Assembly (NCBI GenBank): GCA_046565505.1
Contig: JBKHYJ010000107.1
Location: forward strand, 20,353-84,352
Source of the DNA: JBKHYJ01 sp046565505
Lineage (GTDB): Bacteria; Acidobacteriota; Blastocatellia; UBA7656
Length of the DNA stretch: 64,000 nucleotides
Direction: 5' to 3'
The first letter of the stretch is position 1, and each line of letters opens with the position of its first letter. The translations under genes and the position numbers were made by a program. Below the pieces are notes generated by a model. That model ran no database searches and had not been told where the DNA came from. It saw nothing but the letters and a program-made list of their open reading frames with translations. This document shows, piece after piece, positions 51,433 to 60,877 of this stretch.

Positions 51433-52287
51433 TTAATCAATCGGCTCCGGATTCACGTGAGGCGAGCCTGCTTCGGGGCCTACGCCGGTCTTCCCAGGCC
51501 GGTTCGGGATGTTGATCGTCACCTGTCCCACGTTGTTATCGTAATTCGATTCCGGCAGTTGGTGGCAGAATCCGTTCGAGTCTACGAACGGGCATGCCTC
51601 GTTGCGCTTCGCGGTGAAGGGCGGGTTGACCGTGATGCGGAGGATGTAATTGCCCGCCGGCACAGGCGGCTGCCCGTCCCCGCCATCGAGGACGAAAAAC
51701 TGCCCGCCCAGGTGCAGGTTGTAAGTGTCAGCCCACCCGGCGGTGATCCCCTGATGGCCCGGTATGCCGACCGCGCCGCAGTTACGATACTGGCCCGGGC
51801 CGGGGGTCGGTCCGCCTAGCCATTGAGGGTTCGGGTCCGTGTCGAGCATGCAGAACCCGCGCTTGGCGGCCTTCCACACGAACCCAGTGTTCGGGTCGAT
51901 CAGCTCGTACAGCGCGTAGTGCCTGAAGTGATAATGGTTGTGGCAGGACGCGAATTCAAAAAGCCCATCGCCGGCAGCGATGTGCTCGTTCGGGTCGCCC
52001 ACGAATATGTCTGCCGTCCCTATGTTGGGCGTCGTCACGGTGAAGCGAACAAGCTTGCGCGTCCCCGGCGTGATGCCGCCTTCTTCGACGCTACAGAATT
52101 CTGCCGGGAGGTCCTCGATGCGCACCACCCAGTGGTCCCTGAGAACGTCCGACCGGACTATCAAATCGGGTAGTCCCTGCTGGGGGCTGACCGTGGCTGA
52201 CGCGAAAGTCGCGCACATCTGCGGTGCTAGGGTCACCCCCATCGCGAGACAAATTGCCGCCATAAATATCGGGATTTGCTTTTTCAA
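51433..52287 (-). CDS. Lysyl oxidase-like copper enzyme
   Basis: A 284-residue exported protein. The start is TTG with AGGAGG upstream, and the signal is MKKQIPIFMAAICLAMGVTL. The copper motif HNHYH (H116, H118, H120) is in ASCHNHYHFRHYALYEL. The two residues that form the lysyl tyrosylquinone cofactor in eukaryotic lysyl oxidase have counterparts: K142 (KRGFCMLDT) and Y189 (ADTYNLHL). It probably oxidises amine groups of extracellular proteins or peptides. Bacterial lysyl oxidases are known but scarce. Confidence 0.85.
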   Translation of the reverse strand: MKKQIPIFMAAICLAMGVTLAPQMCATFASATVSPQQGLPDLIVRSDVLRDHWVVRIEDLPAEFCSVEEGGITPGTRKLVRFTVTTPNIGTADIFVGDPNEHIAAGDGLFEFASCHNHYHFRHYALYELIDPNTGFVWKAAKRGFCMLDTDPNPQWLGGPTPGPGQYRNCGAVGIPGHQGITAGWADTYNLHLGGQFFVLDGGDGQPPVPAGNYILRITVNPPFTAKRNEACPFVDSNGFCHQLPESNYDNNVGQVTINIPNRPGKTGVGPEAGSPHVNPEPID

Positions 52288-52555
52288 TTTCTTTTCCTCC
52301 TTAGTAAAAGTACCTCCATCTACCGGGCAGCGGCGGCATGCGGGTCCTGGTATCTGATGGCTCGAATTCCTGCCGTGACGAACCCGCTACATGACCAGTA
52401 AACAGTCGGAACTAAATTGCTGTCGCGGCTGATACGATTGTTTTAGTAAATGCCGTTTAGCCTGAGGTGTAAGAGGCAGCCGTTACTTTAGTCACAATCC
52501 CCCGGCCTGTCAATCAATCTTCGCGGGGGCGACCGCAAGGGCGGGATGAAAGTAA

Positions 52556-52603
52556 GGGCCGCCGATTCGAGATCACTTAACCTTCGCCTCGAATCGGCGG
52601 CCC
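52556..52603 (-). terminator. Strong intrinsic terminator of the M28 gene
   Basis: GGGCCGCCGATTCGAG (52556-52571) pairs perfectly with CTCGAATCGGCGGCCC (52588-52603), 16 base pairs. It lies 23 bases after the stop of the M28 peptidase gene. The stem start GGGCCGCCGA is shared with the terminator at 63807. The gap 52288-52555 shows nothing else. Confidence 0.75.
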
Positions 52604-52625
52604 CTAATCGCTGCTGGTGTCTATT

Positions 52626-54296
52626 CTACTGCCCGGCGGCGCGCGCCGTGGGCTGGCCGGGGAGTGGCTTGCGTGGCAGCTTCTTGTCGCGCATGGCCGT
52701 GTTGTAGACGAACGAAGCCATGATGGTGGCCGCCTGCTTCATATCGTCTTCCTGTATGCGGTCGTACACGTCCATGTTCGAGTGATGCGTTCGCGTGTCG
52801 TATTCGATGGGGTCTTGTATGAATTGAAAACCCGGTATGCCTACCGCGTCGAACGCCAGGTGGTCCGTGCCGCCCGTGTTTGAAAGCGTCAGCGTAGTCG
52901 CGCCCATGTCTTTGAACGGGGCGAGCCATGCCCGGAAGATCGGGCGCACCGCTTCGTTGCCTTGCATGTAGACGCCTCGTATCTTTCCGGTCCCGTTATC
53001 TAGGTTAAAGTAACCGGCCACCTTCTCGTTGTCCGGCTTGATGTCGAATTGCGGCACGGTCGCCTGAGCCGACGGCTGTGCGCCCGGCTGCGCGCCGGGC
53101 TGGTCGGTGCGCTTCCCGAAATGCTCTGCGACGTAGGCGCGCGACCCGAGCAGCCCTTGCTCTTCGCCGCTCCACAGCCCTATGCGGATTGTCCGGCGGG
53201 GCTTGAAGCCGAGCGCCTGAAGTATTCGCACGGCTTCCATGCACACGGCCGACCCGGCGGCGTTGTCCGTCGCGCCCGTGCCGCCATGCCACGAATCGAA
53301 GTGCGCGCCTAACATCACGACCTCGTCCTTGAGGTCGGTCCCGGGAATTTCCGCGATGACGTTGTAGCTCATCAGGTCCTGGTCGTGGAAGCGGGTGTTG
53401 ATGTTCACTTCCATCTGCACGGGGACGCCTTTTTCAATCATGCGGACGATGCGATTGTAGTGCTCCGCCGCCACCACCGCCTGGGGGATGACGCCCGTCA
53501 CGTCCCTGGCGTAAGGGCGCGGACGCCTGTCGAAAGGCGTGTCGACGGGCGTGGGGATGGTGACCGCTTGAACGAAGATGGTCCCCCCGTCGCCGCGACC
53601 CGGTTCCAGAATCACCGCCGCGCCCTCGGAGGCGGCCATCTGCCATTTCTTAAGAGTCAACTGCGCCAGGGCCCTTTGCTCATCCGTCATCTCGAACCGC
53701 CGCCTCGCGTCGCCCCCGCCCGACTCGGCATTCGCCAGCTTCAGCAATTCTTCATCGTTCAACCGCCGCCCCTGCGGCTCGAAGTGCGCTTTCACCTCGC
53801 GCGCTTTGTCGATCAGCACGATGGCGCCTTTGAGCCTGCCCCGGTACTTTTCCAGGTCCGTCTCGTTTTTCGCGTCGAAATAAACGACCGCCCCGCGCAC
53901 GGGCCCGTCGGTGCCCGGCGACCATGCCTTCGGGTAAGCGAACAGGGGGGTGAAGTAAGGCTTGACCATGTTGGCCGCGAAGCCTTCGAGCGACCACCCT
54001 CGCCCGAATGGCCCCCAGGCTTCGAGGTGAGAGTTCTGAAGCCCCCATGCGGCGAGCTTCGCCTTGGCCCACTCCTGCGCGGCCTTGATGTTGGGCGAGC
54101 CCGTCAGCCGCGGGCCGGGGACGTCCGTCAGGTAACTCAGGATTTCCATGACTTGCGAGCGTTTCATGCCCTCGTCTTTGATCTTCGCCGTCGCGTCGAG
54201 GTCAATTTTCTCTTGCTGAGCCTGCGCAGAGAGTGGCGCGCTCGAAAACAAGAGGCCGGAGATTACCAAAAGAATAGCCGTATAGCGTTTGAGCAT
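52626..54296 (-). CDS. Exported M28-family peptidase
   Basis: A 556-residue protein with a signal peptide (MLKRYTAILLVISGLLFSSA). A PA-like region (about 110-290) precedes the M28 peptidase domain with zinc ligands in GAHFDSWHGGTGATDN, the catalytic Glu in SGEEQGLLGS, and THHSNMDVYD near the end. It resembles Zn aminopeptidases or carboxypeptidases. The ATG at 54296 follows AGGAGGAATAAA; the frame's first Met at 54416 lies upstream. Confidence 0.87.
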   Translation of the reverse strand: MLKRYTAILLVISGLLFSSAPLSAQAQQEKIDLDATAKIKDEGMKRSQVMEILSYLTDVPGPRLTGSPNIKAAQEWAKAKLAAWGLQNSHLEAWGPFGRGWSLEGFAANMVKPYFTPLFAYPKAWSPGTDGPVRGAVVYFDAKNETDLEKYRGRLKGAIVLIDKAREVKAHFEPQGRRLNDEELLKLANAESGGGDARRRFEMTDEQRALAQLTLKKWQMAASEGAAVILEPGRGDGGTIFVQAVTIPTPVDTPFDRRPRPYARDVTGVIPQAVVAAEHYNRIVRMIEKGVPVQMEVNINTRFHDQDLMSYNVIAEIPGTDLKDEVVMLGAHFDSWHGGTGATDNAAGSAVCMEAVRILQALGFKPRRTIRIGLWSGEEQGLLGSRAYVAEHFGKRTDQPGAQPGAQPSAQATVPQFDIKPDNEKVAGYFNLDNGTGKIRGVYMQGNEAVRPIFRAWLAPFKDMGATTLTLSNTGGTDHLAFDAVGIPGFQFIQDPIEYDTRTHHSNMDVYDRIQEDDMKQAATIMASFVYNTAMRDKKLPRKPLPGQPTARAAGQ

Positions 54297-54418
54297 TTTA
54301 TTCCTCCTGATCGGATGATCGGTCGTGGTGCTAAAGTATAAGCAAGGTCTAAGAATCGTATACTGCCGATTGGCCCGCGCGGTTACTGTTTTCTTGCGGC
54401 CGGCGCGTGAGTCCACGG

Positions 54419-56788
54419 CTATTTACTTTTTGGCACGAGCATCAATCGCTCGGAGGCGTGTTTCTCCACGTTCTCGCGGCTGAAGAGCAGCGGAAAATAC
54501 CTGCCTTCCGCCCACAGCGGCAGCAGGTCGCCGTAGTGCTTGCTTCCCGGCTGGCCCGACTGCCCCGGCACGTTGATAGCCACGGAATTATCCCAATCGC
54601 TCAAATCAAGCACCTCGCGGAACGAAGCGCCGCTCGTCTGCCGGAGGTTCGGGCCCCCTGTCGCGTTCACAGTCCCGCCGTCGCCGCCGCGCGCGACCGG
54701 CCGCAAATCAAAGATGGCTCGCGGGGCTTTTTCGTCCGAGAGCGGGTGCCTGAATTCCGCGACGTGTAAGTCGCCCCACCGCCACTTACTCATGTCCGCG
54801 CCGAGTCGCGAGCGCAATTCGCCCACGGCTTCCGCAAGGCTCCTGGTCAGCAACTCATCTCTTCGCGCCCGCGGGGCGGGTCCCAGCGTCTTAGCGTCAG
54901 GGTTCTTGAGCGCGCGAATCATCTTCGCGTAAAGGAGCGCGCCGCTGATGAGCTTCTCGGCGCCGGCCGGCACGACCGCGCTCGCGAAGTTCGCGGTCAG
55001 CCTCTGGCCCCACATCTCGTAACAGGCCGCCGCGGCCGAGTCTTTCGATAAAACGAAATCCCACCCCGCGAGCAGGTCTACGGCCCGCCGCACGTCCGCG
55101 CTATCGACCCTCGACGCCTTGAGCAACGGCACGAGGTCCCGCGCGGCCAGCGACACCTCGTCATGCTGCAACCGCTCGAAGTCTGCGACCGTGAACTTGC
55201 CGCCTTTTCCCAACACTTCTTCTATGCGCTGAAACCGGGCGGGCGAGGCCCAATCAAAATTGATCTCATGCCTGTAGCCTTGCGGGAGTATGTTGTGATT
55301 TGCGGTGGCGATAAAATGGCGGGATGGGTTATACGCCCGCGGCAATTCCGAAAGCGGGAGAAACCCTTCCCACTCGTAAGCGCCGGAATTGCCCGGGACG
55401 GGGAGCAGTCCAGACCACCCCCGCCTGACGGGTGCCAGCCCGGCGGCCTGCCATCCTATGTTGCCGTCTACGTCCGCGTAGACGAGATTTTCCGACGGGA
55501 CTTTCCACCGCTCAAGCGCCTTCAAAAACTCCTGCCAGTTTCCCGCGCGGTCGAGCGACAGTGACGCGAGGTAGCCGGCCGAACCCGGCTCGGTCCCGAC
55601 CCACCTGAGCGCGTAAGCCCGGTGCCTCGCCGCGTCTTCGTAGATGACCGGGCCGTGTCGCGTGAACCTTAGCTCCACTTCCAGAGGCTCGGCCCTTCCT
55701 TTCACGCGAACAGTTTCGCGCTCGGTCTTCATCCTCTCCCATCCCCCCTTGTAACGGTAAAGGGTCGGGTCGCGTGGGCTGGTCTCTTCGACGTACAAAT
55801 CCTGTTGGTCGATTCCCACAATTGTGAAGCCGAACCCTACGCGCTCGTTGTGCCCCGCCGCGACGCCCGGCAAAGTGGGCTCCCCGGCCCCTATGACATT
55901 CCAGCCGGGGCCGTTCAGGTGAATTAGATAACGCAGCGAGGGCAGGAGTATCGGGCGGTGCGGGTCGTTGGCGAGGATCGGTTTGCCCGACCGCGAGAGC
56001 GAGCCATCTACCACCCAGTTGTTGCTGCCCTGTGTCGATTGAAAAGATATGGCCGCGCCCGCCGCGTTGGCGGCCGCGAGAATTTTATTATCGATCCCGT
56101 CCAGGTCCAGCCCGGCCGGCACTTCGAGTCTTTTGAATGGCTCGGTGGGCAGCAGGTCCTCTGCCTTCTCTCTCCCCAGCAGCCGGACTAGCTGCGCGCG
56201 CAACACCTCGCGCGAGGCGTTGCCCGTCATGACGTATCCTGCCATGCGCGTGAGGCATACTTCGGGCGTCCAGGGCTCCGGCCTTACGCCCGTGACCTGG
56301 AATTCCACAGGCGGGTTGTCGCGGCTGACCTCTATGAAAGCGTTCACGCCGCGGACGAAGGATTCGATGATGGGCCGCGCGTCGGGCGCGTAGCTTTTCC
56401 ACTCGGCTTCCATGTCGCCGCGGTATCGCATGAGCCGCGCGAACTTATCGCGCTCAATCGCCCGCGGCCCCAGAATTTCTGCGAGCCGCCCTTCTCCCGT
56501 CCGCCGCCACATCTCCATTTGCCACAGTCGGTCCTGGGCGGCGACGAACCCCTGCGCGAAAAAAAGATCCTCCGCGGTCTGCGCGTAGATGTGAGCTACG
56601 CCCCAGGAATCGCGTATCACCTCCACAGGCTTGGCGACCCCCGCAAGCTCCAATCGGCCGGAGGTCTGGGCCAGGGCGGCGCGCGCCTTCTGAGCAAGGT
56701 CGTCGGAGGAAGACGAGGCGGCGCGGTTAGAGCTTATGGCGACTTGTGATGTTAGGGCCAGGGCCAGTATCGCGGCAAATTTTTTCAT
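54419..56788 (-). CDS. Penicillin acylase family protein
   Basis: A 789-residue Ntn hydrolase precursor. The start (MKKFAAILALALTSQVAISS) is a signal peptide. The autoprocessing nucleophile is S255 in TQGSNNWVVDG, so alpha and beta chains would form by cleavage between G254 and S255. Other blocks are FVAAQDRLWQMEMWRRTGEG, HRPILLPSLRYLIHLNGPGW and GGTVNATGGPNLRQTSGASF. Family members hydrolyse acylated beta-lactams or acyl-homoserine lactones. ATG at 56788. Confidence 0.88.
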   Translation of the reverse strand: MKKFAAILALALTSQVAISSNRAASSSSDDLAQKARAALAQTSGRLELAGVAKPVEVIRDSWGVAHIYAQTAEDLFFAQGFVAAQDRLWQMEMWRRTGEGRLAEILGPRAIERDKFARLMRYRGDMEAEWKSYAPDARPIIESFVRGVNAFIEVSRDNPPVEFQVTGVRPEPWTPEVCLTRMAGYVMTGNASREVLRAQLVRLLGREKAEDLLPTEPFKRLEVPAGLDLDGIDNKILAAANAAGAAISFQSTQGSNNWVVDGSLSRSGKPILANDPHRPILLPSLRYLIHLNGPGWNVIGAGEPTLPGVAAGHNERVGFGFTIVGIDQQDLYVEETSPRDPTLYRYKGGWERMKTERETVRVKGRAEPLEVELRFTRHGPVIYEDAARHRAYALRWVGTEPGSAGYLASLSLDRAGNWQEFLKALERWKVPSENLVYADVDGNIGWQAAGLAPVRRGWSGLLPVPGNSGAYEWEGFLPLSELPRAYNPSRHFIATANHNILPQGYRHEINFDWASPARFQRIEEVLGKGGKFTVADFERLQHDEVSLAARDLVPLLKASRVDSADVRRAVDLLAGWDFVLSKDSAAAACYEMWGQRLTANFASAVVPAGAEKLISGALLYAKMIRALKNPDAKTLGPAPRARRDELLTRSLAEAVGELRSRLGADMSKWRWGDLHVAEFRHPLSDEKAPRAIFDLRPVARGGDGGTVNATGGPNLRQTSGASFREVLDLSDWDNSVAINVPGQSGQPGSKHYGDLLPLWAEGRYFPLLFSRENVEKHASERLMLVPKSK

Positions 56789-57006
56789 GGCTTTACGGTG
56801 AGCCGGGCAGTCGAGCACGACCGCGCGTGCCGATCGGTGGTGATTGATTCCACTGGCGAAGAGAGAAGCTATGCTATTACCGGCTCACCCGCGCGTCAAC
56901 CTTGAAAATCCGGGGCGCTGGTGACTGCTTCGAGGAAGAGCCGGTTGAGAAGCCGCGCGGCCCGCGCGCCGAGGGCCTGCGCGGACAAGGAAAATCGTGT
57001 GCAGAA

Positions 57007-57405
57007 TTACAGGGCTTTGCTTGGCCTATCATTAACCTTGTTCAACTCCACGGCCAGGGCCTCGCGCAGGGAGGCGAGCCCGCTGCCCTTATAGATGAAA
57101 GCATTCGCGCCGCTCGCGAGCGCCTCGCGGTCTTCGCTCCCCATCGCTGCCGCGGAGTAGAAGACGATGGGCGTCTGCCGGTTGAACTCCCTGATCTGGC
57201 GGCACAACTCTATACCATCCAAATCCGGCAGCCAGTTGTCTAGCACGACTATATCGAACTGGTGTTCGAGCAGGCACCGCAGCCCCTCGGTGGCCGTGCT
57301 GACAAGGGTGGCGCGATAGCCCCATTCGTCGAACAACAATTCAAGCATTTTGCGTGTGTCTTCGTGGTCTTCAACCAGCAGTACTGAAGGCGGCTCCGCT
57401 GCCAT
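57007..57405 (-). CDS. Stand-alone CheY-like receiver protein
   Basis: A 132-residue single-domain regulator: acidic pocket E12-D13, phospho-acceptor D56 (VVLDNWLPDLDG) and Lys in FIYKGSG. The ATG at 57405 follows GAGAGGTGCAGCG; the upstream frame to 57537 is not protein-like. It is the third lone receiver in the window. No kinase or effector nearby. Confidence 0.88.
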   Translation of the reverse strand: MAAEPPSVLLVEDHEDTRKMLELLFDEWGYRATLVSTATEGLRCLLEHQFDIVVLDNWLPDLDGIELCRQIREFNRQTPIVFYSAAAMGSEDREALASGANAFIYKGSGLASLREALAVELNKVNDRPSKAL

Positions 57406-57604
57406 CGCTGCACCTCTCAGGTGTGAGGAATTCTGCGTAATCCTCGCACGCCACATACCTCTAGCGCAATAAGAATCTGCCCTCAACAGGCGCGAAAGAT
57501 TAGGCTCGGAGAGATCGAGGCGGCGCGGGCGGGGCACGACCTTGCTTCCGGCGATGCGGCCGTTAGCATATTAGGTGAGAGGCTGATACCGTCGAAGAGG
57601 GTTT

Positions 57605-58543
57605 ATGATAGAGCAGTCAAACATGACGCCGCGGCCGAACCTGGGGCTCGTCTGCATAACATCGTCCGACCGCGTACGATACCGTACCATCACTCGCAAG
57701 CGGCTTTTGCAGCTCGGCCGCGCAGAACAGCAAACAGCCTTGCGCGATCTGTACGCGGCGAATATCAAACGGTTCAACCTCGCCCTCGACTTTTGCTCGT
57801 CTAACAGTATTCGCCTGTACAGGCTAACCTCGGCGCTGTTCCCATTCGCCGACGAGGCGGTCGGCGAAGGCGTGCTTATGAACTTCTCGGACGAGTTGCG
57901 GAGGGCCGGCGCGCGGGCCGCGAGCCTCGGCATACGGGTCGTGCTGCACCCGGATCAATTCGTCGTGCTCAGCTCGGACTCGCCCCTCGTCGTCGAAAAC
58001 AGCATCAAGATAATGCTCGCGCATGCGCGCGTGATGGATTTGCTCGCGCAGCCGCGCTCGACCTGGGCGGCCATGCAGCTTCACGGCGGGAAGTCCGGGC
58101 GCGCCGAAAGGTTAGTGAGCGTCATCGGCAGTCTGCCCGACGGGATTCGTTCCAGACTCGCGCTCGAAAATGACGAGCGCGCTTACGGCGCGGCGGACAT
58201 CCTGAAAGTTTGCCGCGCCGCGCAGGTGCCGATGGTTTTTGACGCGCACCACCACGTCGTCCACGAACGACTTTCTAGCTATGATGATTCGAGCGTGGCC
58301 GAGATGCTCGCCGCCGCCCGCGAGACCTGGCCCGTCCCGTACTGGCAGCTCGTTCACATCTCGAACGGGCGGGCGTCGTTCAACGACCCGCGCCACAGCG
58401 ATTTCATCACGGCCATGCCCGCCGCGTACCGCTCCGCGCCGTGGATTGAGGTGGAAGCCAAGCTCAAAGAACAGGCCATTGAAAAACTGCGCGCCGGATG
58501 GCTAGACGCGGACGCGGGCGAAAGCCTCGGGCGGATTGCTTGA
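57605..58543 (+). CDS. uvsE: UV DNA damage endonuclease (UvsE/UVDE)
   Basis: A 312-residue TIM-barrel endonuclease that nicks DNA 5' of cyclobutane dimers and 6-4 photoproducts. Motifs: YRLTSALFPFAD, VVLHPDQFVVLSSDSP, QLHGGKSGRAER, LALENDERAYGAADIL, VFDAHHHVVH and SDFITAMPAA. The metal-binding His, Glu and Asp residues in these motifs are conserved. ATG at 57605, with a second ATG at 57623 as alternative. The family occurs in UV-exposed bacteria and fits the DNA-repair character of neighbouring loci. Confidence 0.92.
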   Translation: MIEQSNMTPRPNLGLVCITSSDRVRYRTITRKRLLQLGRAEQQTALRDLYAANIKRFNLALDFCSSNSIRLYRLTSALFPFADEAVGEGVLMNFSDELRRAGARAASLGIRVVLHPDQFVVLSSDSPLVVENSIKIMLAHARVMDLLAQPRSTWAAMQLHGGKSGRAERLVSVIGSLPDGIRSRLALENDERAYGAADILKVCRAAQVPMVFDAHHHVVHERLSSYDDSSVAEMLAAARETWPVPYWQLVHISNGRASFNDPRHSDFITAMPAAYRSAPWIEVEAKLKEQAIEKLRAGWLDADAGESLGRIA

Positions 58544-58579
58544 GAGTCGCGGTTGTAAGGCGAGGCGCGTGCGTGAGCA

Positions 58580-59008
58580 CTATTCCCTCGTGACCAGGAT
58601 TAATCCGAGGACGCAGAATAAGACGCCGACGACGACGCGAAGAGATAAATGCTCTTTGTAAACGCCCACGCCTATGGGAATAAGGAGGACGGTCACGGCC
58701 ACGTTGGCCGCCACCGCCGCGGTGCCTATCTTCCACCCTTCTCTGTAAGCGAGCAGGAACCCTATCTCGATTAGAACCACGGCGAAGCCGATCCCGAACG
58801 CCGCCCAGTTAGCCTCTTTAATCGAATCAAGAAAAGATTTGCCGCCGGGGAAAAAGACGCCGCAGGCGGCGCAGGTCACCATCCCGACGGCGTAGGCCAG
58901 CGTCAAAACGAAAAACGGGTTTGACGCCGCCGGCACGGACTTCTGCGCGAGGTGGTAAAGAAGCGTGCCGCCGACGGCTATGAGTAATGGGAGATAATAA
59001 GCTCTCAT
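58580..59008 (-). CDS. EamA/SMR-like small membrane transporter
   Basis: A 142-residue protein with four membrane helices (LPLLIAVGGTLLYHLAQK, FFVLTLAYAVGMVTCAACGV, WAAFGIGFAVVLIEIGFLLA, VVVGVLFCVLGLILVTR), a half-size DMT-superfamily unit. Such units work as dimers exporting small molecules. Terminal VYKEHLSLRVVVGVLFCVLG is typical of EamA. No partner gene is adjacent; convergent with uvsE. Interval 59009-59285 contains no gene. Confidence 0.78.
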   Translation of the reverse strand: MRAYYLPLLIAVGGTLLYHLAQKSVPAASNPFFVLTLAYAVGMVTCAACGVFFPGGKSFLDSIKEANWAAFGIGFAVVLIEIGFLLAYREGWKIGTAAVAANVAVTVLLIPIGVGVYKEHLSLRVVVGVLFCVLGLILVTRE

Positions 59009-59285
59009 GCTTTATACCAAGGTAACCCTGATTTGACTTCGGAGAGTTTACCACGCGCGGGCGCGATGATTATAGCGGCCGCCGCGCGCGGCTCACCACC
59101 CGACGCGACAAACCTGCCCGGCTTGATTTAGAATAATTGAAACCCCGATATCACAATTTGGAACCGCTCTGCCCGGCTTTAATAACGCCGCCCGCCGGCT
59201 ATGTGTGCTGCGCGCGGGCCAAGCTATAAAGAGCCCGGCGCTTATAAAGCACCGGAGGGCTAATCGAATTCAAGGGGGGACGACT

Positions 59286-60350
59286 ATGACAACACGCCTG
59301 GAACCGGAAGACCCAACGAGCGATACGAGCCTGATGCGCGTCGAGCATGAAGTGTTCATGCCGGCCCTGTCCATACACCAGGCCGTCCAGCGGTTCAATG
59401 CCGTAGTCGAATTCGTCCGCACGGTGATGCGCGAGGGGGTGGATTACGGGGTCATTCCCGGCACGGACAAGCACACGCTGCTGAAGCCCGGCGCCGAAAA
59501 GCTCTGCACGCTGTTCGGGCTTACGAGCCGGTTCGAGATCATCCGGTCGGTTGAAGACTGGACGGGCGAGGACCACAACGGCGAGCCATTCTTCTTCTAC
59601 CTCTACCGCTGTCAGCTCTGGCGAGGCGACCGCGTAATCTCGGAAGGCGACGGCTCCTGCAACAGTTGGGAGCAGAAGTACCGCTACCGCGAGGCGCAGC
59701 GTAAGTGCCCGGCGTGCGGGCAGAGCGCGATCATCCGCGGCAAGGACGAGTTCGGCGGGGGCTGGCTATGCTTTCGTAAGCGCGGCGGGTGCGGCGCGAA
59801 ATTCGACATTGAAGACCCCGTAATCACAGGCCAGCAGGCGGGCCGCGTGACGAACGAGAACATCGCCGACCAGGTGAACACTATTCAGAAGATGAGCCAG
59901 AAGCGGGCGCTGATCGCCGCGACGCTCCTGGCCGTCAACGGCAGCGAATTCTTCACGCAGGACAGCGAGGAGTTTATGACTGAGCCCGAGCGGCCGAAAA
60001 ATATTGAGCCCGGCGGGCCGAAGAATAATGGCCCCGACCACGCCGCGCAGCCCCCGACGAAAGTGGCTCCGGGAGCCGATTCCGAGGCTCCCGCCGGGCC
60101 AGGCCCGGCCGGGCGCTCGTTCGTCGAGCTCATCAGGCGGCAGGAGTGGCGGTGCACGCCGGCGCAGAAGCAGATGATTCTGAACTTGCTGGCGCAGGTG
60201 TTTTCGGCCGGCGCGCGGGAGGACGAATTGCGCCGCGCGCTCGCTGCCGATTTCGGGGTCGATAGCCCCGCCTCGTTGGCGCCCGGCGTTGTGCCCCGGT
60301 ACATCAACGGTCTGAAGCAGATGCTTTTATCATCGCCGGTTGAATTATGA
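59286..60350 (+). CDS. Zinc-ribbon phage-type protein, possible single-strand annealing partner
   Basis: A 354-residue protein with AAGGGGGGACGACT before the ATG. The N-terminal half has VMREGVDYGVIPGTDKHTLL and KPGAEKLCTLFGL. A four-Cys zinc ribbon follows (CPACGQSAII, then WLCFRKRGGCGAKF). IADQVNTIQKMSQKRALIAA and TLLAVNGSEFFTQD precede a Pro-rich linker and a C-terminal helical domain. From memory such proteins occur in phages and integrated elements and resemble distant ERF/RecT-type annealing proteins, but this is inference. Its TGA overlaps the next ATG (ATGA). Confidence 0.6.
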   Translation: MTTRLEPEDPTSDTSLMRVEHEVFMPALSIHQAVQRFNAVVEFVRTVMREGVDYGVIPGTDKHTLLKPGAEKLCTLFGLTSRFEIIRSVEDWTGEDHNGEPFFFYLYRCQLWRGDRVISEGDGSCNSWEQKYRYREAQRKCPACGQSAIIRGKDEFGGGWLCFRKRGGCGAKFDIEDPVITGQQAGRVTNENIADQVNTIQKMSQKRALIAATLLAVNGSEFFTQDSEEFMTEPERPKNIEPGGPKNNGPDHAAQPPTKVAPGADSEAPAGPGPAGRSFVELIRRQEWRCTPAQKQMILNLLAQVFSAGAREDELRRALAADFGVDSPASLAPGVVPRYINGLKQMLLSSPVEL

Positions 60351-60877
60351 CGGCCGTGCGCGTAGAGTCTGAGGCCGTGAATTCAATCGGATTCGTATGC
60401 CTGTACCTGGCGGCGGTTGTGGCCGCGAACTTAATCATCACTCGGCTCGGCCCTTCGGCGACCGTCGTAACCGCCTTTCTATTCATCGGCCTCGATATCA
60501 CTGCCCGCGACCGCCTGCACGAATCCTGGCGCGGCGGCGGGCTGTGGCCCAGGATGGCCGCGCTGATCGGGGCGGGCTCGCTTCTATCCTGGCTGGTGAA
60601 TCGCAACGCCGGGCCGATTGCGCTCGCCTCGTTCGTCGCCTTTGCCGCGAGCGGCGCGGCCGACACGCTCACCTATCATGCCTTGCGGAGCAGGGCATGG
60701 CTCGTCAAAGTGAATGGCTCGAATGCGGTCAGCGCGGCGGTCGATAGCCTGGTCTTTCCCACCCTCGCATTCGGCATGCTCTTGCCGTGGGTCGTCCTCG
60801 GTCAGTTCGTCGCGAAGGTCGCGGGCGGGGCCGCCTGGGCGGCGCTCCTTGGTTCGCGCGGCGGGGGCGAAGGATGA
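60347..60877 (+). CDS. VUT-family (YhhQ-like) queuosine-precursor transporter
   Basis: A 176-residue protein with about five membrane helices. The motifs FLFIGLDITARDRLHE, ASFVAFAASGAADTL and NGSNAVSAAVDSLVFPTLAF are typical of phage- and plasmid-associated VUT (vitamin uptake-like) transporters related to YhhQ, which imports preQ0/preQ1. It overlaps both neighbours by four bases (ATGA at 60347-60350 and at 60874-60877), which indicates a translationally coupled operon. Confidence 0.8.
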   Translation: MTAVRVESEAVNSIGFVCLYLAAVVAANLIITRLGPSATVVTAFLFIGLDITARDRLHESWRGGGLWPRMAALIGAGSLLSWLVNRNAGPIALASFVAFAASGAADTLTYHALRSRAWLVKVNGSNAVSAAVDSLVFPTLAFGMLLPWVVLGQFVAKVAGGAAWAALLGSRGGGEG

